Source: Desulforudis sp.
Lineage (GTDB): Bacteria; Bacillota; Desulfotomaculia; Desulfotomaculales; Desulforudaceae
Direction: 5' to 3'
Assembly: GCA_003604975.1 (NCBI GenBank)
Contig: QZIR01000051.1
Coordinates: 26,019 to 90,018 of the forward strand
Length of the DNA: 64,000 bases
Shown: positions 54,469-61,939 of the stretch, one piece after another
How positions within the stretch are numbered: position 1 is the first letter of the stretch
Layout: every line of letters begins with the position of its first letter
Notes under the pieces: generated by a model
What the model was told of the DNA's origin: nothing
Seen by the model: the letters and a program-made list of their open reading frames with translations, nothing else
Databases searched by the model: none
Made by a program: the position numbers and the translations under genes

Positions 54469-55122
54469 TTAGAAGCCCTTCCAGACGATAATCTCAGGTT
54501 GGCTTTTTGGTTGGGCAATCTCGGACTCCTCTGGTTGTCCCTCTTTAAGGAGCTGGTCCATTTCAGCCTGGAGGCCTTCAACTGCAGGTGGTTCCTGAGT
54601 GCGATCCTCCGCATCCGACTCCGTTTCCCACTGGGTTACACTTTCCGGTTCGGGTACTGGCGGCGCCGGAGCCGGCAAAGTGGCTGTTTTGCTGCTTTTC
54701 AGTGTTGTTATCGCCGAATTCAAAATCGTCTGGATGATCTTCATGTCGGTATTCTTCAGGGCTATATTTGGGAACACTTGCTTTGCAGACGGGACTGCGG
54801 GCTCCGGTCTTGCCGGTATCTCACTATCAAACCCCTCTTCCCCAGATCCGACTGCTGGTTGATCCACCGGAGACCCGATTTGATCCCCAATCTTCCCGGC
54901 CTCGTGTTCAACCGCTTCTCCCTGGCCATCCTTGCCCGCCAGTTGGGACAGGACTGTACTAAGCATTTCCAGATGTCGCTGCTCATGCTGGATGATCCCG
55001 TTGAGAATCTCCTTCATTTTCGGATCCGGAACTCTCACCAAAAGCTTTTCATAACCGAGCAGGGCCTTGGCCTTGTTCGAGGCTGCCTGAGCCAAAAGAG
55101 CTGTTATCTGGTTCGACTCCAT
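54469..55122 (-). CDS. Ferritin-like protein with long Pro/Glu-rich tail
   Basis: The N-terminal ~65 residues (NQITALLAQAASNKAKALLGYEKLLVRV, then NGIIQHEQRHLEML) form two helices with Glu and an ExxH motif, again half a ferritin-like bundle. From about residue 70 the protein turns into a low-complexity Pro/Glu/Ser-rich stretch with one more helical island (NTDMKIIQTILNSAITTLKSS). I take the ATG at 55122, preceded by GGGGGGC; a longer reading to 55245 lacks a site. Function unknown; likely iron-binding or structural. Confidence 0.75.
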   Translation of the reverse strand: MESNQITALLAQAASNKAKALLGYEKLLVRVPDPKMKEILNGIIQHEQRHLEMLSTVLSQLAGKDGQGEAVEHEAGKIGDQIGSPVDQPAVGSGEEGFDSEIPARPEPAVPSAKQVFPNIALKNTDMKIIQTILNSAITTLKSSKTATLPAPAPPVPEPESVTQWETESDAEDRTQEPPAVEGLQAEMDQLLKEGQPEESEIAQPKSQPEIIVWKGF

Positions 55123-55255
55123 TCGCTTGCCCCCCATTCTCATGGTTTTCTTACAGGTTATGAATATGGAGTCGGTTTTGATCATCGGCCTCGTCAAAGA
55201 GATGAAACGGGCCGCTTTCCAGCAGCCCGCAAACAATCCTCTCATTTTATCAAGA

Positions 55256-55350
55256 GCCCGGAGGCCGCGAAGAACGAGCAGGACAAACCATGCGACGTTT
55301 TACATTCCTCTGCGAGGAGGCGGCCCTCTGCGAAGACAAGCGGTCTCCTC
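55256..55350. repeat. Intergenic imperfect repeat, copy B
   Basis: The gap between glgA and the ferritin-like gene contains the second copy of the element seen at 51670-51755, with two CCTCTGCGA(G/A)GA units. It reaches the end of glgA. See copy A. Confidence 0.6.
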
Positions 55351-56854
55351 AGGCGATTTGGATTATCAGGTGGTCCCCGTTGCGCTTAGCGATCGCCTCA
55401 CTGTACAGTTGCAGGTACTCTACGGCCGAACGGGCCCAGGAGAAATCCTGCTCCATCCCGTTTCGTACCAGGCGCTGCCAGGCGTCCACATCCTCGCGAT
55501 AAAGCTTTAGTGCCCGCGCAATTGCGCTGTAAAGGGCGCGTCCAGAGTACTCCTGGTGCACAAACCCGTTGCCCGTACCCGTAGCCGGTTCATATTCACG
55601 GATCGTATCCGCCAGGCCTCCCGTTTCGCGGACAATCGGGACTGTGCCGTAGCGTAGAGCGATCAACTGCCCCAGACCACAGGGTTCAAAACGGGAAGGC
55701 ATCAGGAACATATCCGATCCGGCGTAGATGCGCTGGGCAAGCACGGGATTAAAACCAATGTGTACCGCCAGCCGCAGCGGATGGCGCTGCTTCATCTCGG
55801 TAAAGAGCCGATGGTAGTATTCGTCACCGGAGCCAAGGACCACGAACTGGATGTCCAGCCGCATCAGTTCGTCGCTGATTTCCGCAATCAGATCCAGCCC
55901 CTTCTGGTCGACGAGGCGGGTGACAATCCCCAGCACCGGCACATCGCGTACCGGCAGCTGCATCTCCCGCTGCAGAGCGTACTTGTTCTCCTTCTTGTGC
56001 TCGATTGTATCGGCATCGTAGTTCCAGTGGATGCGGGGGTCGGTTTTCGGATTGAATTCGTGATAATTGATCCCGTTTACAATGCCGTAAAGTACATTAG
56101 AACGCCTGCGTAGCAACCCTTCCATGCCTTCACCCAGCTCCGTGGTCTGGATCTCCCGGGCATAGGTCCTGCTAACGGTATTGATCAGGTCTGCGTATTG
56201 GATGCCGGCCTTCATGAAGCTGATATTACCGTAGAACTCCAGCTCATCCGGGTGGAAGTACTCTGGACCCAGACCAAACAGTTCCAGCGTCTCGGGCGGG
56301 TAATTGCCCTGGTAGAAAAGGTTGTGAATGGTCAGGATGGTTGCGATCCTCTTGTAGAACAGATTGTCCCGGTAATGAGTTTTTAGGAACAGCGGAATGG
56401 GGGCGGACTGCCAGTCGTTACAGTGGATAATGTCCGGCTGCCAGCCGATCTGCGGCAGCATCTCGAGTACCGCCTTGCAGAAATATGCGTAACGTTCCGC
56501 CTCATCATCGTAGACGTAGATCCGATCCCGGTAGTAATAGTGGTGGTTGTCAATCATGTAAACCGGAATCGTCTCATGGGCTCCCTGGTAATGGGCCTCG
56601 ATCCCCTTCTGCTTGATGATTGTGGTCTGGTTCCGGCCGTTAAACCACACCGGAAAGTCGGTCACGTATTGGGCATCCTCAATCATCTTATAGCGGGGCA
56701 TCACCACCCGGACATCGTTGTGGGGCAGCCCCTGGTCCACCACAATGGACAGCGCCTTGGGCAGGGAACCAGCAACGTCAGCCAGGCCTCCTGTTTTGGC
56801 GAAGGGAACCACCTCGGCTGAGACATACAAGATCTTCAGCGGCCTGTCGTACAT
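55349..56854 (-). CDS. glgA: Glycogen/starch synthase (ADP-glucose type)
   Basis: GlgA transfers glucose from ADP-glucose to glycogen. The GT5 signature KTGGLADVAGSLPKAL is at residues ~20-35; HNLFYQGNYPPE, the GIVNGINYHEFNPKTDPRI block and the C-terminal catalytic PSRFEPCGLGQLIALRYGTVPIVRETGGLADT follow. Length 501 is normal. No other glg genes are near, so the pathway must be completed elsewhere. Confidence 0.95.
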   Translation of the reverse strand: MYDRPLKILYVSAEVVPFAKTGGLADVAGSLPKALSIVVDQGLPHNDVRVVMPRYKMIEDAQYVTDFPVWFNGRNQTTIIKQKGIEAHYQGAHETIPVYMIDNHHYYYRDRIYVYDDEAERYAYFCKAVLEMLPQIGWQPDIIHCNDWQSAPIPLFLKTHYRDNLFYKRIATILTIHNLFYQGNYPPETLELFGLGPEYFHPDELEFYGNISFMKAGIQYADLINTVSRTYAREIQTTELGEGMEGLLRRRSNVLYGIVNGINYHEFNPKTDPRIHWNYDADTIEHKKENKYALQREMQLPVRDVPVLGIVTRLVDQKGLDLIAEISDELMRLDIQFVVLGSGDEYYHRLFTEMKQRHPLRLAVHIGFNPVLAQRIYAGSDMFLMPSRFEPCGLGQLIALRYGTVPIVRETGGLADTIREYEPATGTGNGFVHQEYSGRALYSAIARALKLYREDVDAWQRLVRNGMEQDFSWARSAVEYLQLYSEAIAKRNGDHLIIQIA

Positions 56855-57067
56855 TTAAGCAAAAGCCCTCCCTTGTTGTAGTCTACGCCTGTGCGGAATA
56901 AGAAGTGATATCTCCAGGGTTTAGCATGCGCGTTCGGGTGTCAAGGACGACCTGAGTCTATTGGGAGGGTACACCGGTTTAAATTTTTTTATACAAGACC
57001 GGGAGGAAAAAGTCACATCCAATCGAAATAGTGTAGGAAATGATTGGCACATGGGGGTTGTCTGATT

Positions 57068-57697
57068 TTGGCAGAAGTTGTACAGATCAAAGGCAGTCGG
57101 AACGGTCTGGTTATCCGGCTGTATCCGAGGGCGGACCTGCAGGCCATCAAGACAGACCTGACGAGCAAGCTGGAAAGCGCGAACGGCTTCTTTACCGGCG
57201 CCAGGTTTATGCTGTACAGGGATCAACAGGCGCTTCCGGCGGATGAACAGCGCGAGATTGAAGAACTCCTCCGCCGCTACGGGTTGGTTCCGGCCATGAC
57301 CATGCCTCTGCCTACCCCAGAACCGAACAGAAAGGCCAAGACGATTATCCCCCCGGAACGCCCGGTTCCGGCCGGCGCCCAGCCCGCTCGGATTGTCAGG
57401 CAGGGCCTGCGCTCCGGACAGTCCGTTTCCTATTCCGGATCCGTACTGGTACTGGGGAACGTAAACATGGGTGCCAAGGTTGAAGCCGAAGGCAGTGTCC
57501 TGATCTTCGGGCGCTGTCGCGGAACAGTACTGGCCGGTACCAACGGGAACCGCGAGGCTCGCGTGGTCTGTCACTCCTTTCACGGCACGTTGGTGGCCAT
57601 CGCCGACACCATCGGGTATCCGGAGGCGCCGCTCGAGCCGAGTCAATTTATCGCAGCCTGTCTCCGGGGCGATCAGATCGTGGTCGAACCAGCGTAG
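57068..57697 (+). CDS. minC: Septum site-determining protein MinC
   Basis: MinC inhibits FtsZ assembly. The N-terminal domain begins EVVQIKGSRNGLVIRLYP, and the C-terminal beta-helix domain has the family stretch GSVLVLGNVNMGAKVEAEGSVLIFGRCRGTVLAG (about residues 127-160). The TTG at 57068 gives 209 residues; the GGGGG ribosome site is distant. No minD or minE is adjacent. Its last 25 nt overlap the convergent Nudix gene. Confidence 0.92.
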   Translation: MAEVVQIKGSRNGLVIRLYPRADLQAIKTDLTSKLESANGFFTGARFMLYRDQQALPADEQREIEELLRRYGLVPAMTMPLPTPEPNRKAKTIIPPERPVPAGAQPARIVRQGLRSGQSVSYSGSVLVLGNVNMGAKVEAEGSVLIFGRCRGTVLAGTNGNREARVVCHSFHGTLVAIADTIGYPEAPLEPSQFIAACLRGDQIVVEPA

Positions 57698-58221
57698 ACC
57701 CTTGAAGCGACCAGGAGTCCGACGATCGACTTGGCGTCGCAGATCTCCCCCCGTTCTACCATCGCCACTGCTTCACTGAGCGGAACTTTTCTTACCTCCA
57801 CAAACTCGTCCTCATCCGGCGCCTGCTCACCTGCCTCCAGGCCCTTCGCCAGGAAGAGGTGCATGTGTTCACTCGTAAACCCGGGTGTGGAGTAGAACCG
57901 GAGAAGGCTCTGCCATTCCCGCGCCCGGTAACCGGTTTCCTCAGCCAGTTCACGGCGCGCACACTCAAGCGGATCCTCGTTCCGGTCAATCTTCCCGGCC
58001 GGTATTTCAACCAATTCCCGACCTACCGGGTAACGGTACTGCCGTACGAGGACCACGTTTCCCTGCTCATCCAGCGCCACGACAGCCACCGCGCCGGCGT
58101 ATTCAACGACCTCTCTGGTACTCGTCCGTCCATTGGGCAACTCTACCGTGTCGACCCGCAGGTTGAGAATCCGGCCCTTAAAGGCGTAATCCGACTTCAA
58201 CCGCTTCTCAGTCAGTTTCAA
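57673..58221 (-). CDS. nudF: ADP-ribose pyrophosphatase (Nudix hydrolase)
   Basis: The Nudix box GKIDRNEDPLECARRELAEETGY matches Gx5Ex7REUxEExGU, starting near residue 76. The N-terminal beta region AFKGRILNLRVDTVELPNG and the VLVRQYRYPVGRELVEIPAG strand are typical of ADP-ribose hydrolases, which clear ADP-ribose. Length 182. Its 3' end overlaps convergent minC by 25 nt. Confidence 0.92.
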   Translation of the reverse strand: MKLTEKRLKSDYAFKGRILNLRVDTVELPNGRTSTREVVEYAGAVAVVALDEQGNVVLVRQYRYPVGRELVEIPAGKIDRNEDPLECARRELAEETGYRAREWQSLLRFYSTPGFTSEHMHLFLAKGLEAGEQAPDEDEFVEVRKVPLSEAVAMVERGEICDAKSIVGLLVASRVYAGSTTI

Positions 58222-58247
58222 TCCCTATTCACTTCCATTCGAAAAAC

Positions 58248-58277
58248 TTCACGTACCCGGTGCTACTCTGGTATATT
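58248..58277 (+). promoter_or_regulatory. Possible promoter for hsp20
   Basis: TTCACG (58248-58253) and TATATT (58272-58277) are separated by 18 nt, about 60 nt before the gene. No CIRCE inverted repeat (TTAGCACTC-N9-GAGTGCTAA) is present nearby. Confidence 0.4.
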
Positions 58278-58340
58278 GAACATCGCCCGGGGTACCTTAA
58301 AACTGAGTTTAGCACACTAATGATCTAGGAGGTCAGGAAA

Positions 58341-58772
58341 ATGAGTATCAGACGCTGGGATCCGATCTCTGAACTGTCTACCCTGCGGGACCAGATGAAC
58401 CGGATGTGGGATGCAGTTCGCCCCGTCATTCGTGAACCGGAGGAACCGCGCATAGATGTTCACCAGACCCAGGACGAGGTAATCGCCATCGCCGAACTCC
58501 CGGGAATAGAGTCCAAGGACGACATTGAAGTAGAGGTAACCAAGGAGGCCATCTCCCTGCGTGGAGAATTCCGGCGTCTCCAGGACATCCGGGATGAGGA
58601 CTATATCCATTCAGAACGCTACATCGGAAGCTTTGCCCGTACCATTCCCCTGCCCGTAGAGGTTAAACCGGAGGAAGCACAGGGATCCTTTACCAATGGG
58701 CTCCTCGAGATTAGGATACCCAAAACCGAGGCCAGTAAGCAGAAGCGCTCCTACCGTGTGCCGATCTCCTAA
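58341..58772 (+). CDS. hsp20: Small heat shock protein, Hsp20 family
   Basis: The 143-residue chaperone has a short N-terminus (SIRRWDPISELSTLRDQMNRMWD), an alpha-crystallin domain from ~residue 38 with the conserved FTNGLLEIRIPK GxL strand, and the tail RSYRVPIS with an IxI-like element. ATG follows CTAGGAGG. Such proteins bind unfolding proteins without ATP. Confidence 0.95.
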   Translation: MSIRRWDPISELSTLRDQMNRMWDAVRPVIREPEEPRIDVHQTQDEVIAIAELPGIESKDDIEVEVTKEAISLRGEFRRLQDIRDEDYIHSERYIGSFARTIPLPVEVKPEEAQGSFTNGLLEIRIPKTEASKQKRSYRVPIS

Positions 58773-58843
58773 CAGACAGTACCTACCTGCAGCTGTCAAG
58801 ATTATCGTGGCCCAAAAGGGCCAGGCAATGATGCTTAGGGTAA

Positions 58844-58876
58844 AAGCGAGAGGCGGGGGTTTTTCCCCCCGCCTCT
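58844..58876 (-). terminator. Strong hairpin between hsp20 and the ABC permease gene
   Basis: GAGAGGCGGGGG (58848-58859) pairs with CCCCCGCCTCTC (58865-58876) around TTTTTC. On the minus strand it is followed by GCTTTTACC, so it can end the minus-strand operon that finishes at 58957; it may also stop hsp20 transcription. Confidence 0.7.
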
Positions 58877-58956
58877 CCGTACTCCGGCCAGAAACCAAAC
58901 CCATCAGAACAAGCTCCGTAGTCGAGACCGCCGCGAGGCACATCAGGGTAGTTCCC

Positions 58957-59619
58957 TTAATACAGTAGCTTCTCCCTGTCAAAAAAGGCTAGCCCTACTG
59001 CCATAATGATGATACCGGCTGCAATGGTCAATCCGATTATCATCAGCAAGATACTGCTGAAATCGAGGTGTAACCACCATCGGCTAATAAGATGTTTGCC
59101 TGCAATAGCGGGAACCATCATAAACGCAAGAAGAACGAGTGAACCGGCTTTTTGGTCTTTGATACGCATTGAGCTAGCACTTGCCACATAAAGGATAAAT
59201 GGAGCAGCCCCTAAGAATGCCAAAAATACGATCGGTGTGCTCAGGACTAGTAAAGCGCTGAAGACAGTCTTAAAGACTACGATCCCCAATAGCATGGACA
59301 ATATGACAACCAAGTAACTAGAAATGAAGATAGCAGCGACTTTCCCGAAATAGATCGAGTACCCCGGCAAACGCGTCGCCAATAAAGGCTCTAAGGTTTT
59401 CCGTTCCCGTTCTCCAAGAAACGTATCCCTGGACATCGTCCCGGCTATGGCGAAACTGATCAACGCGCTGAACAAGAGAAGTGCGATAATGCCATTGTCG
59501 CGGTTAAGATACGAAAAGAACAGGGCAAGCAACAAAGCTATACCGTAGGTCCGCCATATGCTTTTAGTAAGGAATGCCTCCTTCAACTCTTTTGTCATTA
59601 CGGTCAATATGTCATTCAT
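58957..59619 (-). CDS. ABC-2 type transporter permease, orphan
   Basis: The 220-residue membrane protein has six hydrophobic segments and the ABC-2/NatB-like N-terminal pattern MTKELKEAFLTKSIWRTYG, with a cytoplasmic loop TMSRDTFLGERERKTLEPLLATRLPG typical of the family (EREkgTLE-like). No ATP-binding subunit is adjacent, so either it works with one encoded elsewhere or the operon is incomplete. The region looks more A+T-rich than its neighbours. Confidence 0.8.
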   Translation of the reverse strand: MNDILTVMTKELKEAFLTKSIWRTYGIALLLALFFSYLNRDNGIIALLLFSALISFAIAGTMSRDTFLGERERKTLEPLLATRLPGYSIYFGKVAAIFISSYLVVILSMLLGIVVFKTVFSALLVLSTPIVFLAFLGAAPFILYVASASSMRIKDQKAGSLVLLAFMMVPAIAGKHLISRWWLHLDFSSILLMIIGLTIAAGIIIMAVGLAFFDREKLLY

Positions 59620-59649
59620 TCCCCATATCTCCCTTACACGAACATTCCT

Positions 59650-59958
59650 TTAGCCCTTTTTTGACCGTTTTGACCCGTTGTGCGGGTTGGTCTCCTCCTC
59701 AAGGCCCTCCCAAAATTTCTCAATGATGAATACTCCCCATCCATAAGCGAATATGAGTATTCCACTTACTTTGAATGGATCGTAGTTTATGTATTCACAC
59801 AGGCTAGGAGTCAACCAAAGAACAACGCCTACTAGTAATAAGTCAACAATCCTTTTCTTATTTTTTTGAGAGGTTTGCACTTGACGAAAATAGTACACCA
59901 AGGCCGCAACCAGTACCAATCCGACAATGATTTGGAGATCCACGGTCACCTCGTTCAC
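59650..59958 (-). CDS. Small membrane protein, unknown
   Basis: Three hydrophobic segments (about residues 8-22, 38-56 and 63-82) are separated by short charged loops; the tail (EEETNPHNGSKRSKKG) is polar. I do not recognise it. It lies between the secreted protein gene (3 nt gap) and the ABC permease gene (30 nt gap) and is probably co-expressed with them. Confidence 0.65.
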   Translation of the reverse strand: MNEVTVDLQIIVGLVLVAALVYYFRQVQTSQKNKKRIVDLLLVGVVLWLTPSLCEYINYDPFKVSGILIFAYGWGVFIIEKFWEGLEEETNPHNGSKRSKKG

Positions 59959-59961
59959 CCC

Positions 59962-60798
59962 TTAACTGGATATTTGCATGCTATAGAAATAGATTTTACG
60001 CTGTGTTCCGTCAAATTCCTTTTCATAAAAATCGGCAAATGTGGGAGAAATGACGCTACTTGAATTAGTTTCCGTCTCGAACGTGAATGAGTACTTGCGA
60101 CCAGCATAAAGATAGAATTGCTCCGTGCGACTAACGTATTGATTATCAAAGTAGCCAGGACTGGGATCATAAATAGTTCTTGTAATGGCTTGCCCAGTAG
60201 TGGTATCAGTTACTTTGACTCTTACTTTTAGTGAACTGCCGCTAATGATGCGTCCCGTAAGGTAGAATTTAGTGGATACAGTATAGTTTCCACTTGTAGA
60301 TGGCGTGAAATAATCCCATCCCCAAGCTTTCGCCCAGTAAGTACCATACAACTCCGCCCTTGATCCGTTCCTAATATCATCGGAGGCCGCCCAAGTAGCT
60401 CCGCTCCAACCGATACCGGAACCACCTTTGGATTGAGTGCGATTGGGCCAATAATATATTATTTTCACTACACCAAGAGGAGCAACGGAGTCGGTAGCCT
60501 TCTTAGATTCCAGTTCAAGAGAGGTTTCGACGCTATCTGAAGTCCTCGCCCCCTGGATGATTTGTTCTAAGACTCGCTGATCCGCTTCCGCTTTTTGTTG
60601 ATCGGCAATGGCTTTATTTTCGTTAAACTTTTTGATGGCTTCATCCGGCGGCAATGCTTGTGGACCCTCTCTCTGCTCCTCAAGCCAAATGTCCAAAGGA
60701 CTAAGATTGCTCTGGGAAACTGAAGCAGCATACGCAACGGAGCCCGCTAACCCTAATAGTAAGCAAAAGATTGTCAGGGTTACAATTACTCTTCTCAT
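59962..60798 (-). CDS. Secreted protein of unknown function
   Basis: A signal peptide (MRRVIVTLTIFCLLLGLAGS..., with AYA|A at about residues 22-25) precedes a helical, Gln/Lys-rich linker (residues ~40-85) and a beta-rich C-terminal domain with many Tyr, Thr, Ser and Trp residues (GSGIGWSGATWAASDDIRNG, YTVSTKFYLTGRII). No known catalytic motif is visible. ATG follows AAGGAGG. It is first in the transcription unit with the two membrane genes downstream, so a secreted factor with export or immunity partners is possible but unproven. Confidence 0.7.
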   Translation of the reverse strand: MRRVIVTLTIFCLLLGLAGSVAYAASVSQSNLSPLDIWLEEQREGPQALPPDEAIKKFNENKAIADQQKAEADQRVLEQIIQGARTSDSVETSLELESKKATDSVAPLGVVKIIYYWPNRTQSKGGSGIGWSGATWAASDDIRNGSRAELYGTYWAKAWGWDYFTPSTSGNYTVSTKFYLTGRIISGSSLKVRVKVTDTTTGQAITRTIYDPSPGYFDNQYVSRTEQFYLYAGRKYSFTFETETNSSSVISPTFADFYEKEFDGTQRKIYFYSMQISS

Positions 60799-61118
60799 TT
60801 GATTTGAATAATCCTCCTTCTCCCATTTGATTTAATTACCGCTGTAACCGACCACCATGTCGCAAATGTCCTACTATCACCCCCTTACCCTCAATTTTAC
60901 AAAGGGCACTCCTTTCCGCCGCCAAAAACTACCCCCCCCCCCGATCTAAGAATATCGAGGACTCAAATCCTTTGCACACCCACCATACCAAGGTGTCAAC
61001 CATCTTGTCCCAGTTTTGGCTTGAAATAGAGGCGTATGATCCTGAAAGGTGGAGATTTGGACCCGAAACTAGTGGGAACGGGAATAGACTCTTCCTATAT
61101 TTGTTGGAGTCAGTCCCC
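60799..61118. other. Non-coding stretch with poly-C tract
   Basis: No credible gene is seen here. It contains an uninterrupted run of 11 C (60932-60942) and a 13-nt word, GGGAACGGGAATA (61074-61086), that also occurs in the gatC-gatA gap (2916-2928). The general look is of degraded mobile-element or repeat debris. Confidence 0.5.
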
Positions 61119-61143
61119 AAAAATAAAAAGGAGCTTTCGCCCC
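61119..61143 (-). terminator. Terminator of the agr-like operon
   Basis: On the minus strand GGGGC-GAAA-GCTCC forms a short hairpin with a GNRA loop and is followed by TTTTTATTTTT, about 20 nt after the agrD-like stop codon. Confidence 0.75.
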
Positions 61144-61163
61144 TTTCTCAAAAACGGTATCCT

Positions 61164-61292
61164 CTATTTCACTCTTCTTAGCTCTTCCGGCGTATCCGGC
61201 TGATGCCAGAACAGCCAGCTCGCCGGCTGTACGACCACGACGGCGACCAACAGGGCCGTCTGGCTCGCCAGTATTAACAGTAATCTCTTCAC
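61164..61292 (-). CDS. agrD: AgrD-like cyclic lactone autoinducer prepeptide
   Basis: A 42-codon gene starts with GTG at 61292, 7 nt after GGAGG, and overlaps the agrB stop as GTGA. The peptide has the AgrD layout: a basic, hydrophobic N-terminal helix (MKRLLLILASQTALLVAVVV), a core around QPASWLFW, and the acidic C-terminal recognition tail QPDTPEELRR that AgrB cuts. There is no Cys; the Ser in the core would close a lactone ring. The P-x-S-W-x-F-x-x-Q-P-x-x-P pattern matches the autoinducer family in Clostridia. The exact mature peptide cannot be read from sequence. Confidence 0.85.
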   Translation of the reverse strand: MKRLLLILASQTALLVAVVVVQPASWLFWHQPDTPEELRRVK

Positions 61293-61939
61293 AGTCTCAC
61301 CTCCCCTCGGCTCGTAAAGATTCCCAATACTGCCGCCAAGAACCGATCCACAACAGCCAGTGCCCGGTAGCCCCAGGGCAAGACGGTGAAGGTCTGAATG
61401 AGCAGTCCCAGGCCGCCCGCCACAACCAACTCGGGAGAAACGGATTTTCCGAAACTAAGGTAGAGGAGAAGGTAGAAACCCAGCACGGAATAAGCCCAAG
61501 CTTTCAAGCGCCGTTTTTCCCGACGGCTCACTACCGGGCGTGCAGGTGTGTCCGCAGGTACGTAAAGCCAAACGGCCAGCGCTGCCATACAGAGAACGGC
61601 AAGGACGAAGGGAAGAAGGTGACAAGAGATTTGGCGGGTGAGCAGGATGCCGGCTGCACCGGCAAGCATGAAGGTACTTAGAGAACTTATTAGACAACGG
61701 TCAAACGCCACGCAGTGCGCCCCGCCCGCCGGTAAACGGAAAAGGGTCGCCGTCCCCGCCGCCATCCAGGTAGACGGGCCGATGCCTAGCAATAAAGGCA
61801 GGATGGCCAAAATTGTGAGTTGCACTAGGCCGCCCAGGAGGGCTTCCAGACCGTAAGCTAGAACCTTTAGCCGGGCCCGTTCCAGATCCAGTTCGGTCTG
61901 CAGATAGACCGCCAACTGTTCGGCCCAACGGCGAATCAT
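61289..61939 (-). CDS. agrB: AgrB-like accessory gene regulator, prepeptide-processing membrane protease
   Basis: AgrB cuts and cyclises AgrD. The 216-residue membrane protein has four to six hydrophobic segments and the catalytic RLPAGGAHCVAFDRC, in which the His-Cys pair is conserved. It starts at the ATG 61939, overlapping the kinase stop as ATGA; its own stop overlaps agrD. Tight overlap through kinase-agrB-agrD supports one operon. Confidence 0.92.
   Translation of the reverse strand: MIRRWAEQLAVYLQTELDLERARLKVLAYGLEALLGGLVQLTILAILPLLLGIGPSTWMAAGTATLFRLPAGGAHCVAFDRCLISSLSTFMLAGAAGILLTRQISCHLLPFVLAVLCMAALAVWLYVPADTPARPVVSRREKRRLKAWAYSVLGFYLLLYLSFGKSVSPELVVAGGLGLLIQTFTVLPWGYRALAVVDRFLAAVLGIFTSRGEVRL

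Noticed and set aside
56921..57646. Long open frame of 241 codons opposite minC
   Set aside because: It is the antisense shadow of minC, whose product is clearly recognisable; the opposite frame has no family features.
58248..58340. CIRCE-type heat-shock operator before hsp20
   Set aside because: A TTAGCAC word is present, but no matching inverted half lies 9 nt away.
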